A stretch of 33,159 bases of DNA from Deltaproteobacteria bacterium (GTDB lineage Bacteria > Desulfobacterota > GWC2-55-46). Positions within the stretch are counted from its first letter, which is position 1, and every line of letters starts with the position of its first letter. Location: contig JACRLF010000105.1 of NCBI GenBank assembly GCA_016235365.1, forward strand, positions 1 through 33,159, in the 5' to 3' direction. Both the position numbers and the translations under genes were made by a program. The notes under the pieces are model-generated. The model searched no databases, was not told the DNA's origin, and saw only the letters and a program-made list of their open reading frames with translations. Shown piece by piece: positions 20,235-29,371 of the stretch.

Positions 20235-20982
20235 AGTACATGCCGCCGTTCACGTTTATCGTCTGTCCGGTTATTGACCCTGACCTGTCCGACGCCAAGA
20301 AAGATACGGCGTGCGCAACCTCCGCGCACGTGGCGATCCTTCCGATGGGGATGTTCTTAACCTTCTCCAGCCCGGCAGGCGTTTCAAGCTCACCGGCCGC
20401 CATATCGGTATCCACAAGGCCTGGGGCAACGGCGTTCGCGGTTATGCCGTTCCTGCCGTATACCTTTGCCAGCGATTTCGTAAGCCCTATTAGCCCTGCC
20501 TTGGACACGGCATAGTGTACCTGGTTGACCCCGCCCCACTGGCCTCCGATGGAGGTTATGTTTATGACCCTGCCCCACCCCTTCCGTACCATGTCCGGCA
20601 GCACCTCCTGCGAGCAGGCGAAGGCGCCCCTCAGGTTCACCCCCATCACCAGGTCCCAGTCCTTGTCGGTTATCTCCTCAAAGGGCTTCTCCTGCGCCAC
20701 AGCCGCGTTATTGACGAGTATATCTATCGGGCCTATGGCGCTTCTTACCTCTCCGATAACGTGCCTGACGCTATCCCTATCCTCCACCCTCATCCGGTAT
20801 GTTGCCGCGGCCCCGCCAATTGAAACTATCTCTCTTACCACGCCGTCGGCAAGGGCCTTGTTTGCGTTGTAGGTAAGGACTACGGATATGCCGTCCCTTG
20901 TTAGGGCTACGGCTATGGCCCTGCCTATGCCGCGGCTCCCGCCCGTTACGAGGGCGACCCTTTTTGCCATTCCGGATTTCAT
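20227..20982 (-). CDS. Short-chain dehydrogenase/reductase (FabG-like)
   Basis: ALVTGGSRGIGRAIA, NNAAVA, YAVSKAGLIGLTKSLA, PGLVDTDMA. Confidence 0.95.
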   Translation of the reverse strand: MKSGMAKRVALVTGGSRGIGRAIAVALTRDGISVVLTYNANKALADGVVREIVSIGGAAATYRMRVEDRDSVRHVIGEVRSAIGPIDILVNNAAVAQEKPFEEITDKDWDLVMGVNLRGAFACSQEVLPDMVRKGWGRVINITSIGGQWGGVNQVHYAVSKAGLIGLTKSLAKVYGRNGITANAVAPGLVDTDMAAGELETPAGLEKVKNIPIGRIATCAEVAHAVSFLASDRSGSITGQTINVNGGMYFG

Positions 20983-20994
20983 GATGAAGACCCT

Positions 20995-22746
20995 CTATTT
21001 CGCATAAGGCCACATCCTGTCTATGGTCTGCCCGGCCAGGAGCATGGGCGAGATATCCTCTTTATAATCCACGATGCAGTTGACGAGCGCCGGGCCTTTG
21101 TGATCGAGGGCCGCCTTTGCCGTGGCCTCAAGGTCCCGCGGCCTCCTTACAGTGAAGGACCTTATGCCGTAGGCCTTTGCTATGGCCGCGAAGTCCGGGT
21201 TCTTCTTGTTCCCGGTCGTCGGGTCCGTCTTCCAGTTGAAGAGCTGGAACTGGGAGACGAGGGCGAGCCTCGAATTGTCGAGGACGAATATCTTTACAGG
21301 GGTGGAGTAGTCTACTATCGTCTGGAGCTCCTGGATGTTCATCTGTATGGAGCCGTCACCGGCAAAGCATATGACGAGGGCGTCGGGGTTGGCGAGCTGC
21401 GCGCCTATGGCGCTCGGCAGGTCATAGCCCATCGCGCCGTGGCCCGCCGAGGTGAGCCATACCCTTTCGGGGAAGTCGAAGTCGAAGTGCCGGGCGGCCC
21501 ACTGCTGGTGGGAGCCCACCCCGGAGGTCACTATCGCCTTCCTGCCTGATGTCAGCCTGCTTACGGTCTCTATCACCTGCTGGGGCTTCAGTACCCTTGA
21601 GCTCCTCTCATACGCGAGCGGGAACTCCCTCTTCCATCCCTCGATCCTCTCTATCCATGCCGAGAGGTCTTTGATTGGCCTCGGTTCCAGGGCCTTCAAT
21701 ATGGCGGTGAGGGCCTCTCTCGCGTCCGCATGGATATTGATATGCGCGCCGACCCTGGGGTGATCGAGCTCGGAGGTGTCGAGGTCTATCCTGACGACCT
21801 TGCCTTCCTTCATGAACCTGTCGGTGAGCGTCCCGGTCTGGCGGACGTCGAGCCTGGCGCCGACGATAAGGAGGAGGTCCGCGTTATGCACGGCGCACCC
21901 GGCGTACTGGTTGCCGGTGTGGCCGATGAAGCCGAGGGAGAGCGGCGAACCGGACGGCATTGCCCCGAGGCTCAAGAGGCTCATGACCACCGGGATATTG
22001 CGCCCGTAGCTGAGCCTCCTCAGCTCTTCAACGGCGCCGGAGAGAAGCACACCGTTGCCGGCGAATATCACCGGCCGGCTCGCTTCGGATATGAGCCGCG
22101 CCGCCTCTTCAATGGTTTTCGGGTCTATGGCCGGGTTGGCTGAAGCTACCCTTGCCCTTGGCCTCAAGGGGCCTTTGACCGTGCCCCTCTGAACGTTCAT
22201 CGGCAGGTCCACCACCACGGGGCCGGGGCGGCCTGCAATAGAGATGGCTATCGCCTCCTCCATCACCACGCAGAGGTCTTCGGGAGACTCGGGCTGGAAC
22301 GCGGCCTTTGAAACAGGGGCCATCATCGACACGGTATCGACCTGCTGGAAACCTACCTGCCTGACCTGCCTGCCGCTCTTGAGGTCCACTGTGCCGACCT
22401 GCCCGGTTATCGCTATAAGGGGGGTGGAGTCGAAGTACGCGTCGGCTACAACCGTGGCGAGGTTGGTGGCCCCTGGGCCTGAAGTGACCATGACGACCTG
22501 CGGGGTCCTCGTGAGCCTCGCTATGGCGAGGGCCATGTACCCGGCGCCCTGTTCGTGGCGCGCGCATACTATCTCGATCCCGACCTTGCCAAGCTCCTCA
22601 AAGACCGGGGCGATTGTGCCTCCGGGGAAGGTAAAGACCCTATCGATCCCGTGCTTTTTCAATATGCGCGCGATGACCGACGCCCCTGTCTCTACTACCG
22701 GCTCAATGTGTGGAGATATTTTCAGATTCATTTTCAGACCCCTCAA
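20995..22746 (-). CDS. ThDP-dependent acetolactate-synthase-like enzyme
   Basis: RHEQGAGYMALAIARLTRTPQVVMVTSGPGATN, AITGQVGT, GAMGYDLPSAIGAQLANPDALVICFAGDGSIQMNIQELQTIV; probable start MNLKISPH at about 22731. Confidence 0.93.
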   Translation of the reverse strand: MRGLKMNLKISPHIEPVVETGASVIARILKKHGIDRVFTFPGGTIAPVFEELGKVGIEIVCARHEQGAGYMALAIARLTRTPQVVMVTSGPGATNLATVVADAYFDSTPLIAITGQVGTVDLKSGRQVRQVGFQQVDTVSMMAPVSKAAFQPESPEDLCVVMEEAIAISIAGRPGPVVVDLPMNVQRGTVKGPLRPRARVASANPAIDPKTIEEAARLISEASRPVIFAGNGVLLSGAVEELRRLSYGRNIPVVMSLLSLGAMPSGSPLSLGFIGHTGNQYAGCAVHNADLLLIVGARLDVRQTGTLTDRFMKEGKVVRIDLDTSELDHPRVGAHINIHADAREALTAILKALEPRPIKDLSAWIERIEGWKREFPLAYERSSRVLKPQQVIETVSRLTSGRKAIVTSGVGSHQQWAARHFDFDFPERVWLTSAGHGAMGYDLPSAIGAQLANPDALVICFAGDGSIQMNIQELQTIVDYSTPVKIFVLDNSRLALVSQFQLFNWKTDPTTGNKKNPDFAAIAKAYGIRSFTVRRPRDLEATAKAALDHKGPALVNCIVDYKEDISPMLLAGQTIDRMWPYAK

Positions 22747-24017
22747 TATACCCTTACATCGTCATAGAGCGTTGTTATCCTATCCTGCGGGACGTTCATG
22801 GAGATGGCCGCCTCTGCTATCTCGTTCTGGCTCCCGTAGCTCGATATCAGGAGCGATGCGACCGACCAGTCGACCTTTGAGAGCGCGGACGGACCGTATA
22901 TCCGTATGCCCCTCCACGACCTGCCCTGCTTGAGCCTGTCCCCGTCAACGATCATGTATTCCCTTTCGGGTGCGGCGTGAAAGAAGGACGTCGTATGGTA
23001 GAGGAACTCCGTATGCATGCCCCCGCCCCATACAACCCACCTCTTCGTATCAAGGGTTCGCTCTATCCTTTTGCCCGCCTCAAAGAGCGCCCTGTGCCAC
23101 TCCGAGAGATAGGCGTGCAGGAGCGGGATGTCCCCCGCCCCTTTTACTAATCCCCCCTCACCCCCCTTTATTAAAGGGGGGATTAAGGGGGGATTAGCAA
23201 AGGGGGGTGAGGGGGGATTCTCGCCGGGCATTGCCAGGACCCTGAAGCCGTTGTAGCCCGCGCATTCGTATGCCTCTACCACCCTCCACCCCGCCCTCTT
23301 CAGGGCATTGCCGAGGCTCGCCTTGCTGAAGTGCGTCATGTGCTGCACGGAGAAGAACCCGTTGATGTCTTTCGTGGCCCCGTTCTCTAATATCGGCACC
23401 TCTATGAGCGCCTTTGTCCCGGCGTGGGAGATAGCCCGGAGTTTTTTGAGCACCTCCACCGGCCCTGGCAGGTGCTCAAGGACGTGGAAGACGGTTATAA
23501 GGTCCGGGGTCTTATCGATATCGAAGGTCTCGAAGGCCCCGTGGATGAACTCTATCCCCGTACGGGCGTGCCTCTCCCTGCCGCGCAGTATGGCGGGGCC
23601 GTCTATATCGACCCCTGTCTTCAATACGTTTTCCGGGAGCTTGGAGAGGAACCCTCCGTCGTAGCACCCGACGTCAAGCACCCTCTTCCCTTCCCCGAGA
23701 AGCCCCCTCCCATCCAGCCAGTCCCTCTGCTCATCCGCCCTGCCGGACATTGAGCCGTACGAGCAACCGGCCTCGGCAAATAGCGTCTTGAACCCGTAGC
23801 TTGAGTACCCTGGGTTCATGAAGAGCGCGAAGCAGTCGAGGCAGAGGCACTGGCAAACATCCGCCCTCTTGGGCTCCTCCGCCGAATCGGTGAAGAACTG
23901 AAAGCCGTTGAAAACGGTTATTGTCCTGCTTTGTATCGAGCCGCAGACAGGGCACGGACGATAGGGCGACGTGCGGTTGGCGTTGAATGAGTCCACCCTG
24001 TTCCATGAAAGTCCCAT
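22743..24017 (-). CDS. Class I SAM-dependent (C-)methyltransferase-like protein with N-terminal zinc-binding region; contains an in-frame palindromic repeat
   Basis: CPVCGS...CLCLDCF zinc-binding; VLDVGCYDGGFLSKL SAM motif; FHVLEHLPGPVEVLKKL; C-terminal WGGGMHTEFLYH. Confidence 0.88.
   Translation of the reverse strand: MGLSWNRVDSFNANRTSPYRPCPVCGSIQSRTITVFNGFQFFTDSAEEPKRADVCQCLCLDCFALFMNPGYSSYGFKTLFAEAGCSYGSMSGRADEQRDWLDGRGLLGEGKRVLDVGCYDGGFLSKLPENVLKTGVDIDGPAILRGRERHARTGIEFIHGAFETFDIDKTPDLITVFHVLEHLPGPVEVLKKLRAISHAGTKALIEVPILENGATKDINGFFSVQHMTHFSKASLGNALKRAGWRVVEAYECAGYNGFRVLAMPGENPPSPPFANPPLIPPLIKGGEGGLVKGAGDIPLLHAYLSEWHRALFEAGKRIERTLDTKRWVVWGGGMHTEFLYHTTSFFHAAPEREYMIVDGDRLKQGRSWRGIRIYGPSALSKVDWSVASLLISSYGSQNEIAEAAISMNVPQDRITTLYDDVRVY
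23140..23219. repeat. Palindromic C/G-run repeat inserted in the methyltransferase CDS
   Basis: cttttactaatcccccctcaccccccttta-ttaaaggggggattaaggggggattagcaaaggggggtgaggggggatt, encodes NPPSPPFANPPLIPPLIKGGEGGLVKG. Confidence 0.9.
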
Positions 24018-24019
24018 AG

Positions 24020-25081
24020 CTATCTCCGCAATCCCCCCTTAATCCCCCCTTTAGTAAAGGGGGGTGAGGGGGGATTAATCAGGGCCTCTATCACCCCGGC
24101 CACCCTCGATGCGCCGTTGCCGTCGATGAGGGCCGAGGCCCTCCCGGACATGGAGGCGTATCTCTCCCCGTTATTCTTAAAAGATTCAACCGCTCCCCTT
24201 ATCATCTCCCCGCTCACATCAATGCCGACGCCGAGGCTCACAAAGGCCCCTGTAGATCCAAGGGCGGAAAGGGTTTCCCGGTCTTCCGCGTAATTGGCGA
24301 TAAGCACCGTCGGCACACCCATGTACGCAAGCTCATAGACCGTGGTGCCGATCGCCGTGAACGCGATATGGACGGTACTCATGAGGGTAGCCATGTCCTT
24401 GACACCGTGGACGAACTCCATCCATCCTGGCTTGTTTATCTTAAGCCCATCAAGCTCCGGCGTAATCCGCTTCGCCGGCCCCAGCACGACCGTCGCCTCT
24501 ATTCCTTCCATTCCGGCTATGGCCGCTACGACCTTTTCCGTGAGGCCGAAAGGGTCTGCCCCGCCCATGGTGACGAGCACCTTTAGCGGCAATCCGTAAA
24601 CGGGCCTACGCCTCTCTTCCCTTACCCGCCTGAAGCCCTCCCCTATGATTACGTACTCCTTGCCCGCGAGGATTTTATCATTTGGCGGCAGGCCGTAAGC
24701 GACCGCGGAGGGGATGATGGTCTTATCCGCTATATCAACGGCGCAAAGGTTGTCGATGACGACCACCTTCCTGCCCCTATCCTTCAACCCCCGAACGTCT
24801 TCTCTTATATCCCTCTTCGTATCTATCACGACCACCCCGTCTGTAGTTTCCAGGGCCGCCGCAAGGTGAGATCCGCATATCCGGTAGGCCACCCCGAAGT
24901 CCTCGATGCGTCCGCGCACGGCCGCGTCGTCGTTTACGAGGAAGCGCGCCGACATGCCGCGTCCGATAACGGCTAACGCAATATTTAGAGACCTCGCAAC
25001 ATGGCCCATCCCTATCGCGCTTCCGCCCTCGCTCCAGAAGGCGACAGAGCCGTGAACCTCCTTATCCGCGCCTTTTATCAC
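24020..25081 (-). CDS. PseG/SpsG-like UDP-sugar hydrolase (GT-B fold)
   Basis: GSAIGMGHVARSLNIALAV, VVIDTKRDI, VLVTMGGADPFGLTEKVV, AIGTTVYELAYMGVPTVLIANYAEDRE. Confidence 0.88.
   Translation of the reverse strand: MIKGADKEVHGSVAFWSEGGSAIGMGHVARSLNIALAVIGRGMSARFLVNDDAAVRGRIEDFGVAYRICGSHLAAALETTDGVVVIDTKRDIREDVRGLKDRGRKVVVIDNLCAVDIADKTIIPSAVAYGLPPNDKILAGKEYVIIGEGFRRVREERRRPVYGLPLKVLVTMGGADPFGLTEKVVAAIAGMEGIEATVVLGPAKRITPELDGLKINKPGWMEFVHGVKDMATLMSTVHIAFTAIGTTVYELAYMGVPTVLIANYAEDRETLSALGSTGAFVSLGVGIDVSGEMIRGAVESFKNNGERYASMSGRASALIDGNGASRVAGVIEALINPPSPPFTKGGIKGGLRR
24030..24080. repeat. Second copy of the C/G-run palindromic repeat, forming the 3' end of the PseG-like CDS
   Basis: aatcccccctt-aatccccccttta-gtaaaggggggtgaggggggatt; encodes INPPSPPFTKGGIKGGLRR-stop. 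Confidence 0.88.
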
Positions 25082-26069
25082 CAGACCCCTTTACCTTTAG
25101 GGCGAACTTGAGCGTCCTGTAGCCATCTGACAGGTTGAGGACGGCCCCGCTCTTTTTCACGACGCATTCGAGGAAGTGTCTCATCTCGGCTACGTACATC
25201 CCGTTTACCTCAAAGGGGACCTTGACAATAGTCCACCCCTTTGTCTCCGCGAGATAAGTCTCAAGCGTGCCGTCGAGGAAGTCGCACCTGACCGTCCCCC
25301 TCTCCCCGGCTATCACCATCCTGTGCTGGTTCGCCCTCTGGAGGAAGTCGGAGGCCCAGTTGACATAGATACCGCTCTCCATCCTGAATATCCCGGTTGC
25401 GATGTCCTCCACGTCCATCTCAAGCCCGCTTACCCTGTCCGTGAAGGCCTCGACCGTTTCCGGCTCACCGAAAAACCACCTTATGTTGTCGAGGCTGTGG
25501 ATGCTCGTGAGTATCACCCCGCCGCCCAAGTCCCTGCGCGCGGCGTACTCCCTCCTGTAATCCGCGTCGGGGTGCCAGTCCGGCAGGTAATGCCCTCCGT
25601 AGTAGTTGGCGTGGTATACCTTTCCAAGTATACTCGAATCGAGAAGGTTTTTCACGTGGAGCATCACCGGATGGAACCTGTAGCACATCGCCATCATGGC
25701 TATGACGCCCCTGTCCTCAACCGCCCTGATCAGCTCCTCGACCCCGGCGAGAGTATGGGAGAGGGGCTTTTCCATCAGCATGTGCACCCCGCTCTTCGCC
25801 AGCTCGAGGCCCATCGATAGGTGCATGGACGATGGCGTTGCCACAACGGCCGCATGGGGGCCGGCGGATAGCGCCTCCTTGAAGTCCGTGGTAAGCCGGG
25901 GCCTGGGCCCTGTTACGCCGGCGGCGGCCTCCTCGAGCCTTCGCATGTCCGTGTCGCAGAGGATGAAATCCCTCACGCCGAGGGAATTGAGGTTCCTCAG
26001 GTGCCTCCTCCCGATGGAGCCGCAGCCGATTATAAGTACCTTCATGTCGGATATCATGATCTCAAGCAA
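25062..26069 (-). CDS. Gfo/Idh/MocA family oxidoreductase
   Basis: VLIIGCGSIGRRHLRNL, VVATPSSMHLSMGLELAKSGVHMLMEKPLSHTL. Confidence 0.95.
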   Translation of the reverse strand: MLEIMISDMKVLIIGCGSIGRRHLRNLNSLGVRDFILCDTDMRRLEEAAAGVTGPRPRLTTDFKEALSAGPHAAVVATPSSMHLSMGLELAKSGVHMLMEKPLSHTLAGVEELIRAVEDRGVIAMMAMCYRFHPVMLHVKNLLDSSILGKVYHANYYGGHYLPDWHPDADYRREYAARRDLGGGVILTSIHSLDNIRWFFGEPETVEAFTDRVSGLEMDVEDIATGIFRMESGIYVNWASDFLQRANQHRMVIAGERGTVRCDFLDGTLETYLAETKGWTIVKVPFEVNGMYVAEMRHFLECVVKKSGAVLNLSDGYRTLKFALKVKGSGDKRRG

Positions 26070-26084
26070 CCTTTTTTTGTTTTT

Positions 26085-26228
26085 AGGGTGCCTCTAAAAA
26101 TTAGATATTTTTTCTGAGGTCGAGGCGGGGTGAAAATAAAAAGCGGAGCATATATGCTAATATGTGAGCATTTTTATTTTCGACCCAACGAAGAGATCGG
26201 GAAAAAGAGCAATTTTTAGAGGTACCCT
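26085..26228. repeat. MITE-like palindromic element (144 bp) between operon genes
   Basis: Terminal inverted repeats agggtgcctctaaaaatt / aatttttagaggtaccct (18 bp, 1 mismatch) plus inner stem gaaaataaaaa / tttttattttc. Confidence 0.85.
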
Positions 26229-27539
26229 TTAATTCCTCTGCCTGAAGACAACCCCTACGGGCTCGCCTTCGAGGAACGTCGCCGGGTCCGCGCTCTCGGA
26301 CGCCTTCTTGAGCACCTCTATCGCCTCGCAGGACGCCTCCACGGTCTTTTTGATATCCTCGGCGCTGTGGGAAAAGCTTATGAAGACCGGGCCGCCGTAA
26401 AGTATGCCGCGCTTTACCGTCTCCTGGAGGAAGAGGCTCTTGAGGATAAGGTCGTCCTCGCCCCTGGCGTTCTTTATCATGAGCCCTCCCCTCGGGGGCT
26501 TGCCGAATATCTTGAAGTCGACCCCGAGCCTCGAGGCGTAGGCGTTCACCTCGCTGTGGAGCCTTGCCCCAAACTCCCATATATGCTCTATCACCGGCTT
26601 TGTGAGGATTTCGTTTATTGTGGCCTTTGTTGCCGCGAGCCCCACCGTGTCGCCGGAATAGGTCATCGAGAAGAAGACCTCGTCGAGCTCCTTCATGAAC
26701 TCCTTTTTCCCGACGATGGCCGAGATGGCGAAGCCGTTGGCCATCCCCTTGCCGAAGGCGGCGAGGTCCGGCGTCACGTCGTAGTACTTCTGCGCCCCTC
26801 CTATGGAGTACCTGAAGCCCGTGACTATCTCATCGAGTATGAATACCGCCCCGTTCCTGTGGGCCACGTCCCTTACCCTCTGGAGGAAGTTCAGGCCGGT
26901 CGCGGGGTCCACCTCAGGGTCGCTCCCAGGCACCTCCATTATCACGCCGGCTATCTTTCCGGGGTTCTCGGCAAAGACCTTCTCAAGGGTATCTATCTTA
27001 TTGTATTCGAACTGGTGCATGAGGTCTTTAAGGACGGCCGGTATGCCCTTGTTCCTCGGCGTGGTGACGGCGTACCAGTCCTGGCACCCGTGATACCCGC
27101 AGTACGCGATATGCTCCCTGCCGGTAGAGGCCCTGGCCACCTTCACGGCGGCGCTCGTTACGTCGGCCCCGTTCTTGGCGAACCTCACCATCTCGGCGCA
27201 GGGTATCACGGAAGTGAGGAGCTCCGCCACCTCCACCTCGAGCGGGTGCATGAGCGTGAACGTGGTGCCGTCCTTTATCTGCCTTATGACCGCCTCGTTA
27301 ACCGGTCCGTAATCGTAGCCGAGCAATATCGGGCCGAGCGCCATCGGGTAGTCTATGTACTCGTTGCCGTCTACGTCCCATACATGCGAGCCCGAACCCC
27401 GCTTGAGGTACTTGGGCGTAACCCCGCGCACGAACTGGTCAGGGCCCTTGCTCAGGGTCTGCGTGCCCGCCGGTATGAGCCTCCGGGCCCTTGCCCATAG
27501 GTCCTCGGATACCGGGAATGTCCTGTCGGCTACCTTCAT
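26229..27539 (-). CDS. Class-III aminotransferase (glutamate-1-semialdehyde 2,1-aminomutase-like)
   Basis: WDVDGNEYIDYPMALGPILLGYDYGPVNEAV, VRFAKNGADVTSAAVKVARA, FILDEIVTGFR, FGKGMANGFAISAIVGKKE. Confidence 0.92.
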   Translation of the reverse strand: MKVADRTFPVSEDLWARARRLIPAGTQTLSKGPDQFVRGVTPKYLKRGSGSHVWDVDGNEYIDYPMALGPILLGYDYGPVNEAVIRQIKDGTTFTLMHPLEVEVAELLTSVIPCAEMVRFAKNGADVTSAAVKVARASTGREHIAYCGYHGCQDWYAVTTPRNKGIPAVLKDLMHQFEYNKIDTLEKVFAENPGKIAGVIMEVPGSDPEVDPATGLNFLQRVRDVAHRNGAVFILDEIVTGFRYSIGGAQKYYDVTPDLAAFGKGMANGFAISAIVGKKEFMKELDEVFFSMTYSGDTVGLAATKATINEILTKPVIEHIWEFGARLHSEVNAYASRLGVDFKIFGKPPRGGLMIKNARGEDDLILKSLFLQETVKRGILYGGPVFISFSHSAEDIKKTVEASCEAIEVLKKASESADPATFLEGEPVGVVFRQRN

Positions 27540-27548
27540 ATCCTCACC

Positions 27549-28334
27549 TCATCTTACGGTTTTGTCTTCCCTGAGAGATTTCGCGTAGCCTTCGTTCCTC
27601 ATGGTGGAGGAGTTTATGCCGAGGAGCTCCGGGTTCCTGCCGAGGAACTCCAGTATCTCCCCCATGTGGAATACCCTGTCCGCGCACTTGAAGCCCTCGA
27701 ATATCCGCGTCACGAGAGTAAAGTCCTTTTCGTCGTCCACTGTCCAGCGCATGTGCGAGAGGTCTACCGCGTTCCTTACGCCAACGACCCTGAAGATGTC
27801 CTTGTTCTTCCAGATGTACGGCGTGACGTGCTCGCGCTCGGAGGCAAGGCGCGCCTCGCGGAACGCCTTCTCAAGGGCCCGGAAGCTGAAGACCTCGGTA
27901 TCGAGCCCGTCCGGATAGGTCGCCTCGGTGCCTGCGTGGTCGAAGTCCCCTGTTGAAAACTTCTCTATGACCGTATCGACTATCTCGGGGTCTATGAGCG
28001 GGCAGTCGGCCGTTATCCTGACTATGGTCGCGGCCCCGGCCTTCCGCGCCGCCTCATAGTAGCGCTCAAGTACGTCGTTCAGGCTCCCCCTGTGGCACTC
28101 AACGTTATTATCCCTGCACCATCGCTCTATGACGCCGTCGGACGGCTCTACGGTGGTGGCGACCATGATGCGCTCTATGAGCCTTGAGTACCTGAGCCGG
28201 TTGACCACATGGAAGAGGACGGGATGGCCGCATATCTCCTTCATCACCTTGCCAGGGAGCCGGGTCGAGCTCATCCGCGCCTGTATTATCGCCACTACCG
28301 GGCGCACACCCTCTTTCACTTCGCCTATCGGCAT
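27549..28334 (-). CDS. SpsF/PseF-type cytidylyltransferase
   Basis: VVAIIQARMSSTRLPGKVMKEICGHPVLFHVVNRL, RITADCPLIDPEIVD. Confidence 0.92.
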   Translation of the reverse strand: MPIGEVKEGVRPVVAIIQARMSSTRLPGKVMKEICGHPVLFHVVNRLRYSRLIERIMVATTVEPSDGVIERWCRDNNVECHRGSLNDVLERYYEAARKAGAATIVRITADCPLIDPEIVDTVIEKFSTGDFDHAGTEATYPDGLDTEVFSFRALEKAFREARLASEREHVTPYIWKNKDIFRVVGVRNAVDLSHMRWTVDDEKDFTLVTRIFEGFKCADRVFHMGEILEFLGRNPELLGINSSTMRNEGYAKSLREDKTVR

Positions 28335-29368
28335 ATGTCTTCTTTCCTGACGGGCATGTTCCTCGCTATATCCGAGGCCGCTTTTTTGCCTATGACGTTC
28401 GGAAGTTCACGCGGCTCAAGCCCGTAGGCATGCCTGACTATCTTTAACATGTCCCCGGATATCACCGTGCCCCTGACGATATCCTCCCTTGCGTATATGG
28501 ACCTGCGCGCCCCTATCCTCTCCCCCTCCTCCGCAGGTGAGGGCCTCTTGACGCCGTCGCCGAGCGCCTTCTCTATATTCCTTATGTCCGTGACCATCGC
28601 CTTGAACTCCTCCACCTCCATGGCGTAGGGGTGGTCGGGGCCTGGGGCCTTCCTGTCGAGCGTGATGTGCTTTTCTATGATGGAGGCGCCGAGGGCTACC
28701 GCCGCCACAGGGACCGCGGAACCGGGGGTGTGGTCGGAGAAGCCCACCGGGCACCCGAACTCCTCTCTCATCGTAGCCATGGCGCGTATGTTCACGTCCC
28801 CGTAGGAAGGCGGGTAGAGCGAGGCGCAGTGCAGGAGCGCGAGGGAGCGGTTGCCCTGCCCCGCCATCACCTCAACCGCCCTCTTCACCTCGTGGAGATA
28901 TGACGCTCCGGTGGAAATGATGACGGGCTTGCCGTAGGCGGCCACCTGCTCAAGGAGCGGCTCGTTGGTGAGGTCGCCGGAGGCTATCTTGAACGCCTCC
29001 ACCCCGATGTCGTTCAAGAGCCGCGCCCTCCGGGCCTCGAACGGCGCCGAGAGGAACGTTATCCCCTCTCTCGTCGAGAAATCCATCAGGGCCCTGTGCC
29101 ACTCCTCCGGCATTGTCAGCCTCTCTAACACGGGGAACGCGGGGTGAAGGACCCATTTGCCGTCCTTATCGGGCATGAGCTGGTTTAAAAGCCCCTCCGC
29201 CGTGAACGACTGGAACTTGACCACATCGGCCCCGGCGTACCTGCACGCCCTTATAAGCTCCTTTGCCTTTCCGAGGTCTGAATCGTGGTTCGAGCCTATC
29301 TCGGCGATGACGTAGACCGGGTGGCCCGGCCCTATCGCCCTTTTTCCGATATGAATGACGCTTTTCAT
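28325..29368 (-). CDS. NeuB/PseI-family N-acylneuraminate/pseudaminate synthase with SAF domain
   Basis: VYVIAEIGSNHDSDLGKAKELI, ADVVKFQSF, FKIASGDLTNEPLLE, VGFSDHTPGSAVPVAAVALGASIIEKHITLD. Confidence 0.93.
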   Translation of the reverse strand: MKSVIHIGKRAIGPGHPVYVIAEIGSNHDSDLGKAKELIRACRYAGADVVKFQSFTAEGLLNQLMPDKDGKWVLHPAFPVLERLTMPEEWHRALMDFSTREGITFLSAPFEARRARLLNDIGVEAFKIASGDLTNEPLLEQVAAYGKPVIISTGASYLHEVKRAVEVMAGQGNRSLALLHCASLYPPSYGDVNIRAMATMREEFGCPVGFSDHTPGSAVPVAAVALGASIIEKHITLDRKAPGPDHPYAMEVEEFKAMVTDIRNIEKALGDGVKRPSPAEEGERIGARRSIYAREDIVRGTVISGDMLKIVRHAYGLEPRELPNVIGKKAASDIARNMPVRKEDICR

Positions 29369-29371
29369 CCC

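Noticed and set aside
23140-23219. Possible CRISPR or tandem array because of repeated C/G runs
   Set aside because: No regular repeat-spacer structure; a single palindromic unit read in frame.
26101-26580. 159-aa minus-strand ORF overlapping the aminotransferase end
   Set aside because: Out-of-frame reading of the conserved aminotransferase plus the MITE-like element.
26367-27500. 377-aa + strand ORF opposite the class-III aminotransferase
   Set aside because: Antisense of a clearly conserved enzyme; no recognisable domain, low-complexity composition.
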